A DNA stretch of 64,000 nucleotides from assembly GCF_964259225.1 (NCBI RefSeq), contig NZ_CAXVKN010000001.1. One strand, 5' to 3'. The number at the start of each line of letters is the position of its first letter. The stretch's first letter is position 1. The stretch is from Catenibacterium mitsuoka_A. Lineage in GTDB: Bacteria; Bacillota_I; Bacilli_A; Erysipelotrichales; Coprobacillaceae. The position numbers and the translations under genes are program-made. Shown one piece after another: positions 23,118-32,188 of this stretch. Below the pieces are notes generated by a model. That model saw nothing but the letters and a program-made list of their open reading frames with translations. It was not told the DNA's origin and did no database searches.

Positions 23118-25307
23118 TTATTCGAAGTCAGATATCGAAAAAGAAGAAGTTTTATGTCTCTCCTGAAAGCGTTTAAGTAATGTTGTACGTCTTTGTTCAT
23201 CCTGATTATTATGAAGGCCATGAATAAAGACACTATGATCTCCTAGGATAAATAAAGACTGCTTAGCTCTTGTGATACCTGTATATAATAAGTTTTTCTT
23301 CATCATAATGCTGTACTCTGGAAGTACTGACATAATAACAATCTTAAATTCATTACCCTGAGATTTATGAACAGATATACAATAAGCATGTCTTAACATA
23401 TTGAATTCAGTCGTACGGTAGTTTACAAACTGCCCATCAAAGTCCACTGTCAAGCTATCATAAGGTAATCCAGAATCTTCTTTCTTTTCAATTTCTACTA
23501 AGATTCCTACATCACCATTATAAACATCATCATCAGGACGATTTTTTAATTGAAGAAGCTTATCTCCTTCCCTAAAGATCTTACCACCCACTTTGATTTC
23601 AGCTTTATCACTTGCTGGCGGGTTAAAGATAGCCTGTAAAGATTCATTTAAAGCATCTATACCTGCTATACCTCTATACATAGGTGCTAATACCTGTACA
23701 TCGGATGCATCATATCCCTCTTCTACCGCTTTTTTTACAATAGCCTGCACACATTGTGCAACATCCTTGTTAGGACATACAGTAAAATGAATATCTCGAT
23801 AATTTTCGAAAACACGAGAATCATAATGATCATTTCTGATATCATGAGATAATGCGACAATACCACTGCCTTCTTCTTGACGATAGATTGTCTGTAAGCA
23901 GATATGTGGAATACCACTCAATAACATATCCTTTAAGACATTACCTGGTGATACTGATGGAAGCTGCTGTTCATCACCAATAAGTAATATTTTATGTACA
24001 TGACCACAAGCATCTAATAATTTAGAAAATAATAGTGAATCAACCATTGAGAACTCATCAATGACAAGTAAATCAATATCTAATGGATGATCACAATTCA
24101 TAGAAAATGTATTGGTAGAAATATCCCATTTTAATAATCTATGAATAGTAGATGCTTCGAGTTTAGTCAGTTCTGATAATCGTTTCGCTGCACGCCCTGT
24201 AGGAGCTACGAGCCCTATCTTTTCATCAGGATATAATGAACGATAAACCTTTAATATAGCCTGTACAATCGTTGTTTTACCAGTACCAGGACCACCTGTT
24301 AAAATAAGTGCTGATTCTTCTAAAAACTTCTTAATCGCATTCTTCTGTATTTCATCATAAGTAATACCCTGTAATTCTTCTGTTCTTTTAATCTTTTCAT
24401 CAATGACAGAATCTTCAATAGACTGCGTTGATTGTTTAAGATAACGTTCAAACTTTTCCGCAATCATTGTCTCACTTTCATATAAATCTCTTGGATAATA
24501 ACGGTCTTCTTCCTGAATAACCTTATTCGCTATAATTTTATCTAGATTCTTCGCAAATAAATCATCAGGACATTCAGGTAACATACGTCTAAAGTGATGA
24601 TAAAAGGATTCATAATCACTATAAGTACTTCCTGTTTGGAAACATAAATCAATTAAAGAAGCAAGTATACCTGCCTGGATACGTTTATCATCCAATGGTT
24701 CTACACCTGTTTTCATTGCGAGTTCATCAACACTCTTAAAACCAATACCTTCTATATCATCAATAAGGCGATATGGATCATTTTGTAATACATCAAGTGT
24801 CTTCTCTTTATAGAAGTTTTGAATGAGTGGTAAATTACGTGTAGAAATACCATTTCCCATAAAGAAAGATAAAACTTGCTGATCATAATCCTGACTTGTC
24901 AATACATCTACAATATTCTTCTTAATTGTTTCTGTAACATTGGGAATATTATTTAAACAATCAGGATTATCCTTAATAAGAGTTAAGGCCTCCTCTCCTA
25001 ATGCATCCACAATTCTTTCAGCCGTCTTCTTACCTACTCCCTTAAAGAGGGATGAAGAAAGATAGCGGATAATCTCACTTCGATCATCCGCTAGAATTAT
25101 TTCATAAGAAGACACTTTGAATTGTTTACCATAACGGGGATGTGTGACATAGCTTCCTTTAATACGATAACGATCATCATTATTTACATAGGACATATTT
25201 CCTATAATAGTGAATTTTTCATCATCTGTCTCAAAAGCTGCTACTATATATTTATTTTCTGGATTATAGAAAATAACTTTACTAATAATGCCTTCGTATT
25301 CTTCCAT
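23118..25307 (-). CDS. recD2: RecD2 family ATP-dependent 5'-3' DNA helicase
   Basis: A 729-residue RecD2/TraA-type SF1B helicase. The N-terminal third holds helix-hairpin-helix repeats (FKGVGKKTAERIVDALG near 89; IEGIGFKSVDELA near 187). The helicase core has Walker A LTGGPGTGKTT near 336, APTGRAAKRL near 366, LLVIDEFSMVDS near 409, GDEQQLPSVSPG near 444, TIYRQ near 470 and the C-terminal HAYCISVHKSQGNEF near 645. Length is normal. RecD2 acts in mismatch repair and replication-fork maintenance in Bacillus. Its start overlaps the mnmA stop, as in the conserved mnmA-recD2 neighbourhood. Confidence 0.95.
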   Translation of the reverse strand: MEEYEGIISKVIFYNPENKYIVAAFETDDEKFTIIGNMSYVNNDDRYRIKGSYVTHPRYGKQFKVSSYEIILADDRSEIIRYLSSSLFKGVGKKTAERIVDALGEEALTLIKDNPDCLNNIPNVTETIKKNIVDVLTSQDYDQQVLSFFMGNGISTRNLPLIQNFYKEKTLDVLQNDPYRLIDDIEGIGFKSVDELAMKTGVEPLDDKRIQAGILASLIDLCFQTGSTYSDYESFYHHFRRMLPECPDDLFAKNLDKIIANKVIQEEDRYYPRDLYESETMIAEKFERYLKQSTQSIEDSVIDEKIKRTEELQGITYDEIQKNAIKKFLEESALILTGGPGTGKTTIVQAILKVYRSLYPDEKIGLVAPTGRAAKRLSELTKLEASTIHRLLKWDISTNTFSMNCDHPLDIDLLVIDEFSMVDSLLFSKLLDACGHVHKILLIGDEQQLPSVSPGNVLKDMLLSGIPHICLQTIYRQEEGSGIVALSHDIRNDHYDSRVFENYRDIHFTVCPNKDVAQCVQAIVKKAVEEGYDASDVQVLAPMYRGIAGIDALNESLQAIFNPPASDKAEIKVGGKIFREGDKLLQLKNRPDDDVYNGDVGILVEIEKKEDSGLPYDSLTVDFDGQFVNYRTTEFNMLRHAYCISVHKSQGNEFKIVIMSVLPEYSIMMKKNLLYTGITRAKQSLFILGDHSVFIHGLHNNQDEQRRTTLLKRFQERHKTSSFSISDFE

Positions 25308-26437
25308 TATAAATAGTCAATCTCCTTGCCGTCTTTATAGACTTTATCAATTGTACCTCCACCTAGACATACATCCCCATCATAGAAGACAGCAGCCTGA
25401 CCTGGAGTGACAGCCTTAATTGGTTTCTTAAATGTAACATAAAGTGTTGTTTCATCAATAAAGTGTAATGAAACATCATTATCCTTTTGACGATATCTAA
25501 ACTTAGCCGTACAGTCATATTCACCTTCAGGCTTTGTTGCAGAAATCCAGTTGACATCAGTAATCAATGCACCATGAGATAATAACCATTTATTACTATC
25601 ACCCTGAGCAATATAAAGAATATTCTTGTCATAGTCTTTTCCTACGACAAACCAAGGTTCACCATTACCACCAATACCTAAACCTTTTCTCTGCCCAATT
25701 GTATAATACATAATACCCTGATGTTCACCAATAACCTTCTTAGAGACAATATCTACCATCTTGCCTGATTTAGCCGGAATATAGTTCTTTAAGAATTCTC
25801 TAAAATCTCTTTCACCAATGAAACAAATTCCTGTAGAGTCCTTTTTGTGTGCTACAGGAAGATCAAGTTCTTCTGCAATTTTTCTTACTTCTGGTTTAGT
25901 GAGTTCACCAATTGGGAACAGTGAGTTATTTAACTGATTCTGATTCAATTGACATAAGAAATAAGTCTGATCCTTATTATTATCTACACCACGAAGCATC
26001 ACTGATTCTTTTCCTTCAGTATGTACAACACGAGCATAATGTCCTGTCGCAATATAATCAGCATCAATAGACTTAGCATAATCTAAGAAAGCTTTGAATT
26101 TAATATGTTTATTACATAGGATATCTGGATTAGGTGTGCGTCCTTTTGCATATTCTTCTAAGAAATATGTAAAAACCTGATCCCAGTATTCTTTAATAAA
26201 ATCCACTCTACGGATTTCAAGTCCTAAATGTGATGCAACAGCCTGCGCATCCTGGTAATCTTTTTCTTGTGGACATACATCGTCATCATTTGTGGGGTTA
26301 CCTAGAATATCATTATTTAATGAACTATCCCAGTTTCTCATAAATACACAGATTACTTCGTAACCTTGTTTCTTTAATAAATAAGCAGCAACGGCACTAT
26401 CCACACCGCCACTTAATCCAAGTACAACTCTTTTCAT
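25307..26437 (-). CDS. mnmA: tRNA-specific 2-thiouridylase MnmA
   Basis: A 376-residue enzyme that adds sulfur to U34 of tRNA Lys, Glu and Gln. N-terminal PP-loop GLSGGVDSAVAAYLLKKQG (residues 7-25) binds ATP, then VCVFMRNWD near 31 and PNPDILCNKHIKFKAFLDYA near 100, whose Cys is one catalytic residue. STGICFIGERDFREFL near 199 carries the second. IMYYTIGQRKGLGIGG lies near 242 and the C-terminal AVFYDGDVCLGGGTI completes the family pattern. Sulfur would come from a cysteine desulfurase such as the one at 32189-33325. Confidence 0.97.
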   Translation of the reverse strand: MKRVVLGLSGGVDSAVAAYLLKKQGYEVICVFMRNWDSSLNNDILGNPTNDDDVCPQEKDYQDAQAVASHLGLEIRRVDFIKEYWDQVFTYFLEEYAKGRTPNPDILCNKHIKFKAFLDYAKSIDADYIATGHYARVVHTEGKESVMLRGVDNNKDQTYFLCQLNQNQLNNSLFPIGELTKPEVRKIAEELDLPVAHKKDSTGICFIGERDFREFLKNYIPAKSGKMVDIVSKKVIGEHQGIMYYTIGQRKGLGIGGNGEPWFVVGKDYDKNILYIAQGDSNKWLLSHGALITDVNWISATKPEGEYDCTAKFRYRQKDNDVSLHFIDETTLYVTFKKPIKAVTPGQAAVFYDGDVCLGGGTIDKVYKDGKEIDYL

Positions 26438-26471
26438 GTTCTACCTCCCTTTGTCTAGTATTCTACCACAC

Positions 26472-26496
26472 AAAAAAGGCTCTTGAAAGAGCCTCC
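26472..26496 (-). terminator. terminator of the ROK kinase gene
   Basis: Minus strand stem AGGCTCTT/AAGAGCCT is followed by T6. Confidence 0.85.
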
Positions 26497-26498
26497 TA

Positions 26499-27425
26499 TT
26501 ATTCTGCCTTCATTCTTGTCATTGGAAGCATTGCAGCACCGATAGCACCACAGTCTTCTAATTCTGTTTCAAGTAGTGGAATATGATTTCTCATACCGAC
26601 ATGAATCTTCTGATTGAATTCTTTTGTTAGTTGATCTAGGAAATACTTCTTAGACTTCATAACACCGCCACCTACTACAAAGCAATGTGGATCAACTGTA
26701 TGTGCGATATTTGCGAATAATGTAGCAAGTTCACTAATGCATTCATCTGCAATACCCTGAGCTGTTTCATTACCTTCTGCAGCTAGTCTAAATACATCAC
26801 CTGCATGATGTACTAAATCTTTACCAAGAGCTTCCTGACCCTTTCTAGTGATTGCAGTACCAGAGCATTCTCCTTCTGCAGCACCTGGGTTTAAAGCACC
26901 CTGCTTATAACCATTATTCTTAACGATAATATTACCGATTTCACCAGCATGTCCTCTACCACCAGAGATTAACTGTTTATTGACTGTAAAAGCGCCACCA
27001 ATACCAGTAGAAACTGTTACGTAATAACAAGTTGGATAATTCTTACCAGCACCTAATACTGCTTCAGCAAGACCAGCAACATTTGCATCATTATCTAAGA
27101 ATACAGGTTTATTGAATTTTGTAGATAACTTTTCAGCAATTGGGTAATTTTCAAAACCAGGAAGGTTGCTTGCCATAATCATAACACCCTTTACAACATC
27201 AACTGGTCCAGGTACACCAATACCAATACCTTCTACATTTTCAATTCCACCACATACTGTATAATCGATTGCTTCAATCTGACGACAGATTTTTGCAGTA
27301 ACAGCATCTGGTCCTTTTTCTCTTTCAGTAGCATCCTTCACTTCACTATATGACTGACCATTTTCATCAACAAGTAAAGTTCTTACGTTTGTACCACCTA
27401 AATCAATTCCAATAAAATACTTCAT
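26499..27425 (-). CDS. ROK family glucokinase-like sugar kinase
   Basis: 308 residues. Phosphate-binding start YFIGIDLGGTNVRTLLVDENG, then GIGVPGPVD near 70, FLDNDANVAGLAEAVLGAG near 105 with the catalytic Asp, and TVSTGIGGAFTVN near 134. The ROK zinc motif is normally C-x-C-G-x-x-G-C-x-E. Here the segment reads GALNPGAAEGECSGTAITRK (near 176), so most zinc Cys are absent. It is most like glucokinase, but other hexose substrates are possible. It lies alone between mnmA and an RluA gene with its own terminator. Confidence 0.85.
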   Translation of the reverse strand: MKYFIGIDLGGTNVRTLLVDENGQSYSEVKDATEREKGPDAVTAKICRQIEAIDYTVCGGIENVEGIGIGVPGPVDVVKGVMIMASNLPGFENYPIAEKLSTKFNKPVFLDNDANVAGLAEAVLGAGKNYPTCYYVTVSTGIGGAFTVNKQLISGGRGHAGEIGNIIVKNNGYKQGALNPGAAEGECSGTAITRKGQEALGKDLVHHAGDVFRLAAEGNETAQGIADECISELATLFANIAHTVDPHCFVVGGGVMKSKKYFLDQLTKEFNQKIHVGMRNHIPLLETELEDCGAIGAAMLPMTRMKAE

Positions 27426-27473
27426 GTTCTCTATACCTCCTTGAAATATTATATTACAGATTACACTTTCACG

Positions 27474-28442
27474 CTATGAAAAAAGTTCTTTTTGTATCTT
27501 TTCCAACTGTTCGGGTAACTGTGATGTAACCGTTTGACCCTTTAAGTAACTCATAGAGCCTATCGGATCCACAAAAGTTAATTGATAAGCATGGAGGAAC
27601 TGATGATTAAGATGGAATTTCTTCTTTACTTCCTTATTCCATTCAAAATCTCCATATTTACTATCACCCATTACTGGATGTCCTGTCGCACTTAAATGAA
27701 TACGAATCTGGTGTGTACGGCCAGTAATAAGCTGTACCTCTACTAAAGAACATGTAGAACATCTTTTTAAGACATGCACTATTGTTTTCATAGATAAAGC
27801 CCCCGGTGTATCTTTTTTTACTAAATACATCTTTCCTTCATCTTCATTCTTTTTGACATATCCTGATAATGTAGCATCCTTCATATGTCCCATCGCAATA
27901 GTAAGATACTTCTTTTCAATGCCTTGTCTTGTTTTCATCATTGTATTTAAATCCTGAAGTGCACGCATATCTTTACCAAAGATGACAAGTCCACTTGTAT
28001 TACGATCTAAGCGATGCACCGGACCTGGTGTAAAACTGATATTCTTTTCCGGATCATATTCACCCTTCTGATATAAATAAGTGAGTACCTGGTTAGATAA
28101 TGTATTCACTGATTCATTGATATCTTCATGAACAAGCAATCCTGCAGGTTTATCTACAATAAGAATATGTGCATCTTCATAAACAACTTTAAAAGTAATA
28201 GGTAACTCATAAATTGTTAAAGGTTTTGTGTATTCCTTGAATTTATCTTCATATAAGAATAGTTCCACTTCATCTCCCGAATGAAGAATATAGTTTTCCT
28301 TTACTCTTTTACCATTTACTTTAACATCTTTTTTTCTTAACATTTTATATATAAGTGAAGAAGGTGCCTGGACTAGCACTTTCTTTAAATATTTATCTAT
28401 TCTTTGATGATCATCATATTGATCGATTACTAATTTTTTCAT
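27474..28442 (-). CDS. RluA family pseudouridine synthase
   Basis: 322 residues. An S4 RNA-binding domain (residues about 14-65; RIDKYLKKVL, KDVKVNGKRVKENYIL) is followed by the RluA catalytic core with VDKPAGLLVHED near 96, the catalytic Asp motif PVHRLDRNTSGLVIFGK near 139, and TGRTHQIRIHLSATGHPVMG near 238. It isomerises uridine in rRNA or tRNA; target bases cannot be assigned from sequence alone (RluC- or RluD-like). Confidence 0.93.
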   Translation of the reverse strand: MKKLVIDQYDDHQRIDKYLKKVLVQAPSSLIYKMLRKKDVKVNGKRVKENYILHSGDEVELFLYEDKFKEYTKPLTIYELPITFKVVYEDAHILIVDKPAGLLVHEDINESVNTLSNQVLTYLYQKGEYDPEKNISFTPGPVHRLDRNTSGLVIFGKDMRALQDLNTMMKTRQGIEKKYLTIAMGHMKDATLSGYVKKNEDEGKMYLVKKDTPGALSMKTIVHVLKRCSTCSLVEVQLITGRTHQIRIHLSATGHPVMGDSKYGDFEWNKEVKKKFHLNHQFLHAYQLTFVDPIGSMSYLKGQTVTSQLPEQLEKIQKELFS

Positions 28443-28515
28443 AACGTCTCCTTTACCCCCTCATTATAGCATACACCTCTTAGATTATGGTATAATAAAA
28501 GTCGAGGTGACAATC

Positions 28516-29049
28516 ATGGAAAAACAAATAGATTCAACAACGATTTATGATGGAGCCATCATAAAGGTGACTAAGGAACATGTATTATTACAAGACGGGA
28601 ATACTGCTGTACGTGAATGTGTATATCACCATGGTGGTGTATGTATTCTTGCGATAGAGGATGATGAAATTATTCTTGTAAAGCAGTTCCGTTATCCAAA
28701 TAGATGCGATACATTAGAAATACCTGCGGGTAAGCTAGAATTAGGAGAAGATCCTGATAAGGCCTGTTATCGTGAATTTGAGGAAGAAACAAACAGACGT
28801 GCCAAAAATATGCGTCCTATCTTAAAGATGCTTCCTACACCTGGTTATTCAAGTGAAATACTTAGAATTTATGAAGCAGAAGACTTTAAAGAAGTAGAAG
28901 ATTCTTTACAGTGTGATGCAGATGAATTCTTAAATATCATTAAGATGCCTATCGATGAAGCCTACAAAGCAATCTTTGATGGACGTATTATTGATGGTAA
29001 AACTGTCATTGCAGTTATGTATGCTTATAACAGAAAACATTGTAAATAG
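28516..29049 (+). CDS. Nudix hydrolase, ADP-ribose pyrophosphatase-like
   Basis: 177 residues from ATG 28516 (GAGGTG upstream; the frame extends to a GTG at 28507 inside that site). The Nudix box lies near residues 71-93: GKLELGEDPDKACYREFEEE, with the usual REx-E-E core but Asn in place of the box's second Gly (EEETN). LEIPAGKLE and TPGYSSEILRIYEAEDF fit the ADP-ribose pyrophosphatase (NudF-like) branch. It would hydrolyse ADP-ribose to AMP and ribose-5-phosphate. It stands alone between two converging genes. Confidence 0.85.
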   Translation: MEKQIDSTTIYDGAIIKVTKEHVLLQDGNTAVRECVYHHGGVCILAIEDDEIILVKQFRYPNRCDTLEIPAGKLELGEDPDKACYREFEEETNRRAKNMRPILKMLPTPGYSSEILRIYEAEDFKEVEDSLQCDADEFLNIIKMPIDEAYKAIFDGRIIDGKTVIAVMYAYNRKHCK

Positions 29050-29050
29050 T

Positions 29051-29080
29051 AAAAAGAGCTCTAGTTAAGAGCTCTTTTTA
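29051..29080. terminator. bidirectional terminator between the Nudix and HAD-like genes
   Basis: AAAAGAGCT/AGCTCTTTT inverted repeat has A and T tracts on its two sides and can serve both converging genes. Confidence 0.85.
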
Positions 29081-30492
29081 CTTAGTATAGAGTATTTAAT
29101 AACTTCTACGATTGAAACAATCACTACATTCATAATATAACAATGAATCATCTTTAAAGCAGAAAGAGTCATCAATGTATTATCATTCATATAAGTATAG
29201 TAATCCGGAATAACATTCGTAATAGAATGAAGACCATTAAAGATGAATTCAAAAATTGATTCAACAACATCAATATAGCCTAAACTAATTGCATGTAATA
29301 CCTTCACAACAGGCTGATCCATCATATTACCTAGCGCAATATGAACTACTAAACCAAGCAAGAGAATCATCAATGATAATAATAAGACATAACTAATATT
29401 AATAAAAGTGTTAATAATATGATGATCAGGCTTCTTTTTTGGTTCTTCTACCACTGGTTCTTCTTTTTCTTCCTCTATTTCTTCTGGAGCATTGTTTTCA
29501 GCTTCCATAACCTTTGCGATGACATCATTTAATGCAGCCGTATCCTGTGCATTAAGTGATAATGCAGTAGGTTCTTCTTTTTTTTCTTCTACTACAGGTT
29601 CTTCTACTTCTTCTTTTTCTAATTCTGCTAGATCTTCATCACTGAAGGTAAAACGTCTTGGACGTTCTTTAGTGAGTTCAGAGAGTTTAGATATATAAGT
29701 AGATTTAATGATTTTTAATAAGTCAGGGTCATCCTTATAGACTTCCTGCAAGTTTGCGAATAAAGCCTTTAATTTAGCAACAGACATCTCTTTGTCCATA
29801 CCAAGAAGTGGTTCAAAGATCTTATAATCTTCATAACGACCAAAAAGAATATCATTCAATGCTTCATACATTGTATTGGCTACCTGATAAGAGCAGCTGA
29901 TTTCATCATCTCCTGCTTCTACCAAATCATTTAAATAAATAGTATTCATTCCAATATTATTAGCTGAATGAAGAATTCTATTCATGGAAGTAATGACTAA
30001 TGTATCTTTAGGTGTTACCTGGAATCTTTTATCAACATAAGCAAGCAGTTCTTCTGAAGGAAGTGCTTTAATATCTGTATCACATCCAATAACATAATCA
30101 ACCTTACGATATAAAGATCCAAGTTCTAGATAATTAATAGCTGTTTTAGTTTTATGAGTAGAAACAACTGCAATTGGAATATTATTCTGACGAAAGTATT
30201 CAAATAACTCAATAACACCATCTTTGGGTGATAAACCCTTCATGTTCAAATAATTATATAAATCTTTTTCTACAGTTGCATTAAGCTTTTGACTATTAAT
30301 TGTCGTCGCAAGTGGAAGAGTGTCATACATTGAATACATATTACCTAAAGAATGATAGAACTCTTCAGGAGTAACAGTAATATTTTTCTTTTTACATAAA
30401 TTCTTATAGAAATTATAGCGGAGTCTGTTTAGGGGGAATATACATCCATCCAGTTCTATGATTGCTAGTTTTAATTCTGTATCCTCTCTCAT
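29065..30492 (-). CDS. HAD-like protein with acidic linker and C-terminal membrane anchor
   Basis: 475 residues from ATG 30492 (AAGGGG upstream); an in-frame ATG at 30525 has no such site. Residues about 8-210 look like a HAD hydrolase: first motif AIIELDGCIFPL, helical cap, IAVVSTHKTKT (motif II, Ser-Thr) and DTLVITSMNRILHSANNIGM in place of motif IV. In motif I the usual nucleophile Asp of D-x-D is Glu (ELD), so phosphatase activity is doubtful. Residues about 290-355 are Glu-rich low-complexity. Then come two hydrophobic segments (about 365-390 and 440-465). No named family is recognised for the whole architecture. Confidence 0.6.
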   Translation of the reverse strand: MREDTELKLAIIELDGCIFPLNRLRYNFYKNLCKKKNITVTPEEFYHSLGNMYSMYDTLPLATTINSQKLNATVEKDLYNYLNMKGLSPKDGVIELFEYFRQNNIPIAVVSTHKTKTAINYLELGSLYRKVDYVIGCDTDIKALPSEELLAYVDKRFQVTPKDTLVITSMNRILHSANNIGMNTIYLNDLVEAGDDEISCSYQVANTMYEALNDILFGRYEDYKIFEPLLGMDKEMSVAKLKALFANLQEVYKDDPDLLKIIKSTYISKLSELTKERPRRFTFSDEDLAELEKEEVEEPVVEEKKEEPTALSLNAQDTAALNDVIAKVMEAENNAPEEIEEEKEEPVVEEPKKKPDHHIINTFINISYVLLLSLMILLLGLVVHIALGNMMDQPVVKVLHAISLGYIDVVESIFEFIFNGLHSITNVIPDYYTYMNDNTLMTLSALKMIHCYIMNVVIVSIVEVIKYSILSKKSS

Positions 30493-30562
30493 AAATAATA
30501 CCCCTTTCCCTAATCTAACCTCCATTATAGCAAATTCCTAAATAATATGCTATCATATACAA

Positions 30563-30588
30563 TAAAAAAGCAGAACTGAAGTTCTGCA
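30563..30588 (-). terminator. terminator of the tRNA-Lys array
   Basis: Minus strand stem GCAGAACT/AGTTCTGC is followed by T6, directly after the last tRNA-Lys. Confidence 0.85.
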
Positions 30589-30599
30589 TTGTTTACAAA

Positions 30600-30675
30600 T
30601 GGTCTCCCCGCACGGGCTCGAACCGTGGACCCTCTGATTAAGAGTCAGATGCTCTACCAACTGAGCTACGGAGAG
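30600..30675 (-). tRNA. tRNA-Lys (CTT)
   Basis: 76 bases with encoded CCA. Acceptor CTCTCCG/CGGGGAG, D arm TAGCTCAGTTGGTAGAGCA, anticodon loop CTCTTAA (anticodon CTT), T arm CACGG/CCGTG. It is identical in its visible part to the next copy. Confidence 0.95.
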
Positions 30676-30729
30676 ATAGTTCTTGATATTTCTATCAAGA
30701 ATATCAGGTTTATCCTGTTAAATTTTAAA

Positions 30730-30805
30730 TGGTCTCCCCGCACGGGCTCGAACCGTGGACCCTCTGATTAAGAGTCAGATGCTCTACCAACTGAGCTACG
30801 GAGNN
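30730..30805 (-). tRNA. tRNA-Lys (CTT), second copy, 5' end in the gap
   Basis: Same sequence as the copy at 30600-30675, spaced 130 bases. The 5' end (last two bases on this strand) runs into the N run that starts at 30804. Confidence 0.9.
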
Positions 30806-30902
30806 NNNNNNNNNNNNNNNNNNNNNNNNNNNNNNNNNNNNNNNNNNNNNNNNNNNNNNNNNNNNNNNNNNNNNNNNNNNNNNNNNNNNNNNNNNNNNNN
30901 NN
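30804..30902. other. assembly gap (99 N) in a tRNA-Lys tandem array
   Basis: All bases are N. The gap begins inside the tRNA-Lys 5' end (CGGAG) and resumes with GAGAGG, which could be the 5' end of another copy, so collapsed extra repeats are likely. Confidence 0.95.
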
Positions 30903-30931
30903 GAGAGGTGTGTCCTCAACCGACGAGTTAT

Positions 30932-30960
30932 ATATTACACGATTAAGAACACTTCGTCAA
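30932..30960 (-). promoter_or_regulatory. promoter of the tRNA-Lys array
   Basis: Minus strand -35 TTGACG (30960-30955), 17-base spacer, -10 TAATAT (30937-30932). Confidence 0.75.
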
Positions 30961-30987
30961 CTACTTTATGAACTTTTTTTACTTTTT

Positions 30988-32184
30988 TTAAAACAAGTCA
31001 TCATTGTTCTTATATTTAGAGTTTATGATAATTGTTTCTGTATGATCAATACACTTCTGTACTTCTGATGCAAAGTCCCATTCTGCTTCATAGCCTTCTG
31101 CTTTATAAGCCTTAGGTTTAGTAGCTGGGTTATGTGGTGTAAAGATTGTACAGCAGTCTTCAAATGGTCTAATAGAGATATCATATGTACCAATCTTTTC
31201 TGCAATCTTAATGATTTCTAATTTATCCATACATGCAACTGGACGAATAACTGGAGTAGTAATCACCTGATTGATTGTATTCATAGATTCAAGTGTCTGA
31301 GATGCGACCTGCCCGATACTTTCACCATTTACAATAGCCAAACAATCATTCTTCTTTGCAACACCTTCCGCAATTCTATACATCATACGGCGCATCACTG
31401 TCATAGCATAAGATTCATCACAATGATCATATACAGATAACTGAAGATCAGTAAATGGCACGATATGTACTTTAATAGAGCCATGTGTATAGTCTTTTAA
31501 GACATTGACTAGATCTAATACCTTTTCTCTCGCCATTTCATTTGTATAAGGTGGAGAAGCATAATGAATACATTCAATATCTACACCACGCTTCATAGTG
31601 AGATAACCTGCCACAGGTGAATCAATACCACCAGAAAGCATTAATAAAGCTTTACCACCAATACCTACTGGATAGCCTCCTGCACCTGGAATCATATTAT
31701 CCATAATATAAATCGCATCTTTTCTATATTCTACACGCACTAAGATATCTGGGTTATGTACATCAACAGATAATTCTTTAGTTGTATGATGGAATACATA
31801 GCCTGCAATTTCTTTATTCATCTCAATAGATGTCTTAGGATATGATTTGTCATGTCTTTTTGTATCAATCTTAAATGTATTTCCTTCATCATGATCAATA
31901 ATATAAGTAACAACTTCTTTTGCTTTTTCTAAGTCATGTTCCACCTTATAACATAATGAGAAGTTGTGAATACCAAAGATTGTCTTTAACTTATCTGTTA
32001 CTTCTTCCGCATTTTCTTCATTTAAATAAATATAAAGGCGGTCATATGTTAATTCATATTCTAAGGCAGAATAGTCATGAAGTATTTCTTTTGTATTCTT
32101 TAATAGTTTTCTAATGAATAGTTTACGGTTCTTTCCTTTTGTAGTTAATTCTCCAAAACGGACAAGGATATGATCTGGTTTCAT
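30988..32184 (-). CDS. thiI: tRNA 4-thiouridine synthase ThiI
   Basis: 398 residues. N-terminal ferredoxin-like and THUMP domains (DHILVRFGELTTKGKNRKLF at the start, the VEHDLEKAKEVVTYII region near 80), then the PP-loop LMLSGGIDSPVAGYL near 182 that activates U8 of tRNA with ATP. CIHYASPPYT near 205 and ESIGQVASQTLESM near 289 also fit. It ends without a rhodanese domain, as in the short Gram-positive ThiI. The cysteine desulfurase gene 4 bases upstream would supply sulfur. Confidence 0.96.
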   Translation of the reverse strand: MKPDHILVRFGELTTKGKNRKLFIRKLLKNTKEILHDYSALEYELTYDRLYIYLNEENAEEVTDKLKTIFGIHNFSLCYKVEHDLEKAKEVVTYIIDHDEGNTFKIDTKRHDKSYPKTSIEMNKEIAGYVFHHTTKELSVDVHNPDILVRVEYRKDAIYIMDNMIPGAGGYPVGIGGKALLMLSGGIDSPVAGYLTMKRGVDIECIHYASPPYTNEMAREKVLDLVNVLKDYTHGSIKVHIVPFTDLQLSVYDHCDESYAMTVMRRMMYRIAEGVAKKNDCLAIVNGESIGQVASQTLESMNTINQVITTPVIRPVACMDKLEIIKIAEKIGTYDISIRPFEDCCTIFTPHNPATKPKAYKAEGYEAEWDFASEVQKCIDHTETIIINSKYKNNDDLF

Positions 32185-32188
32185 CTAA

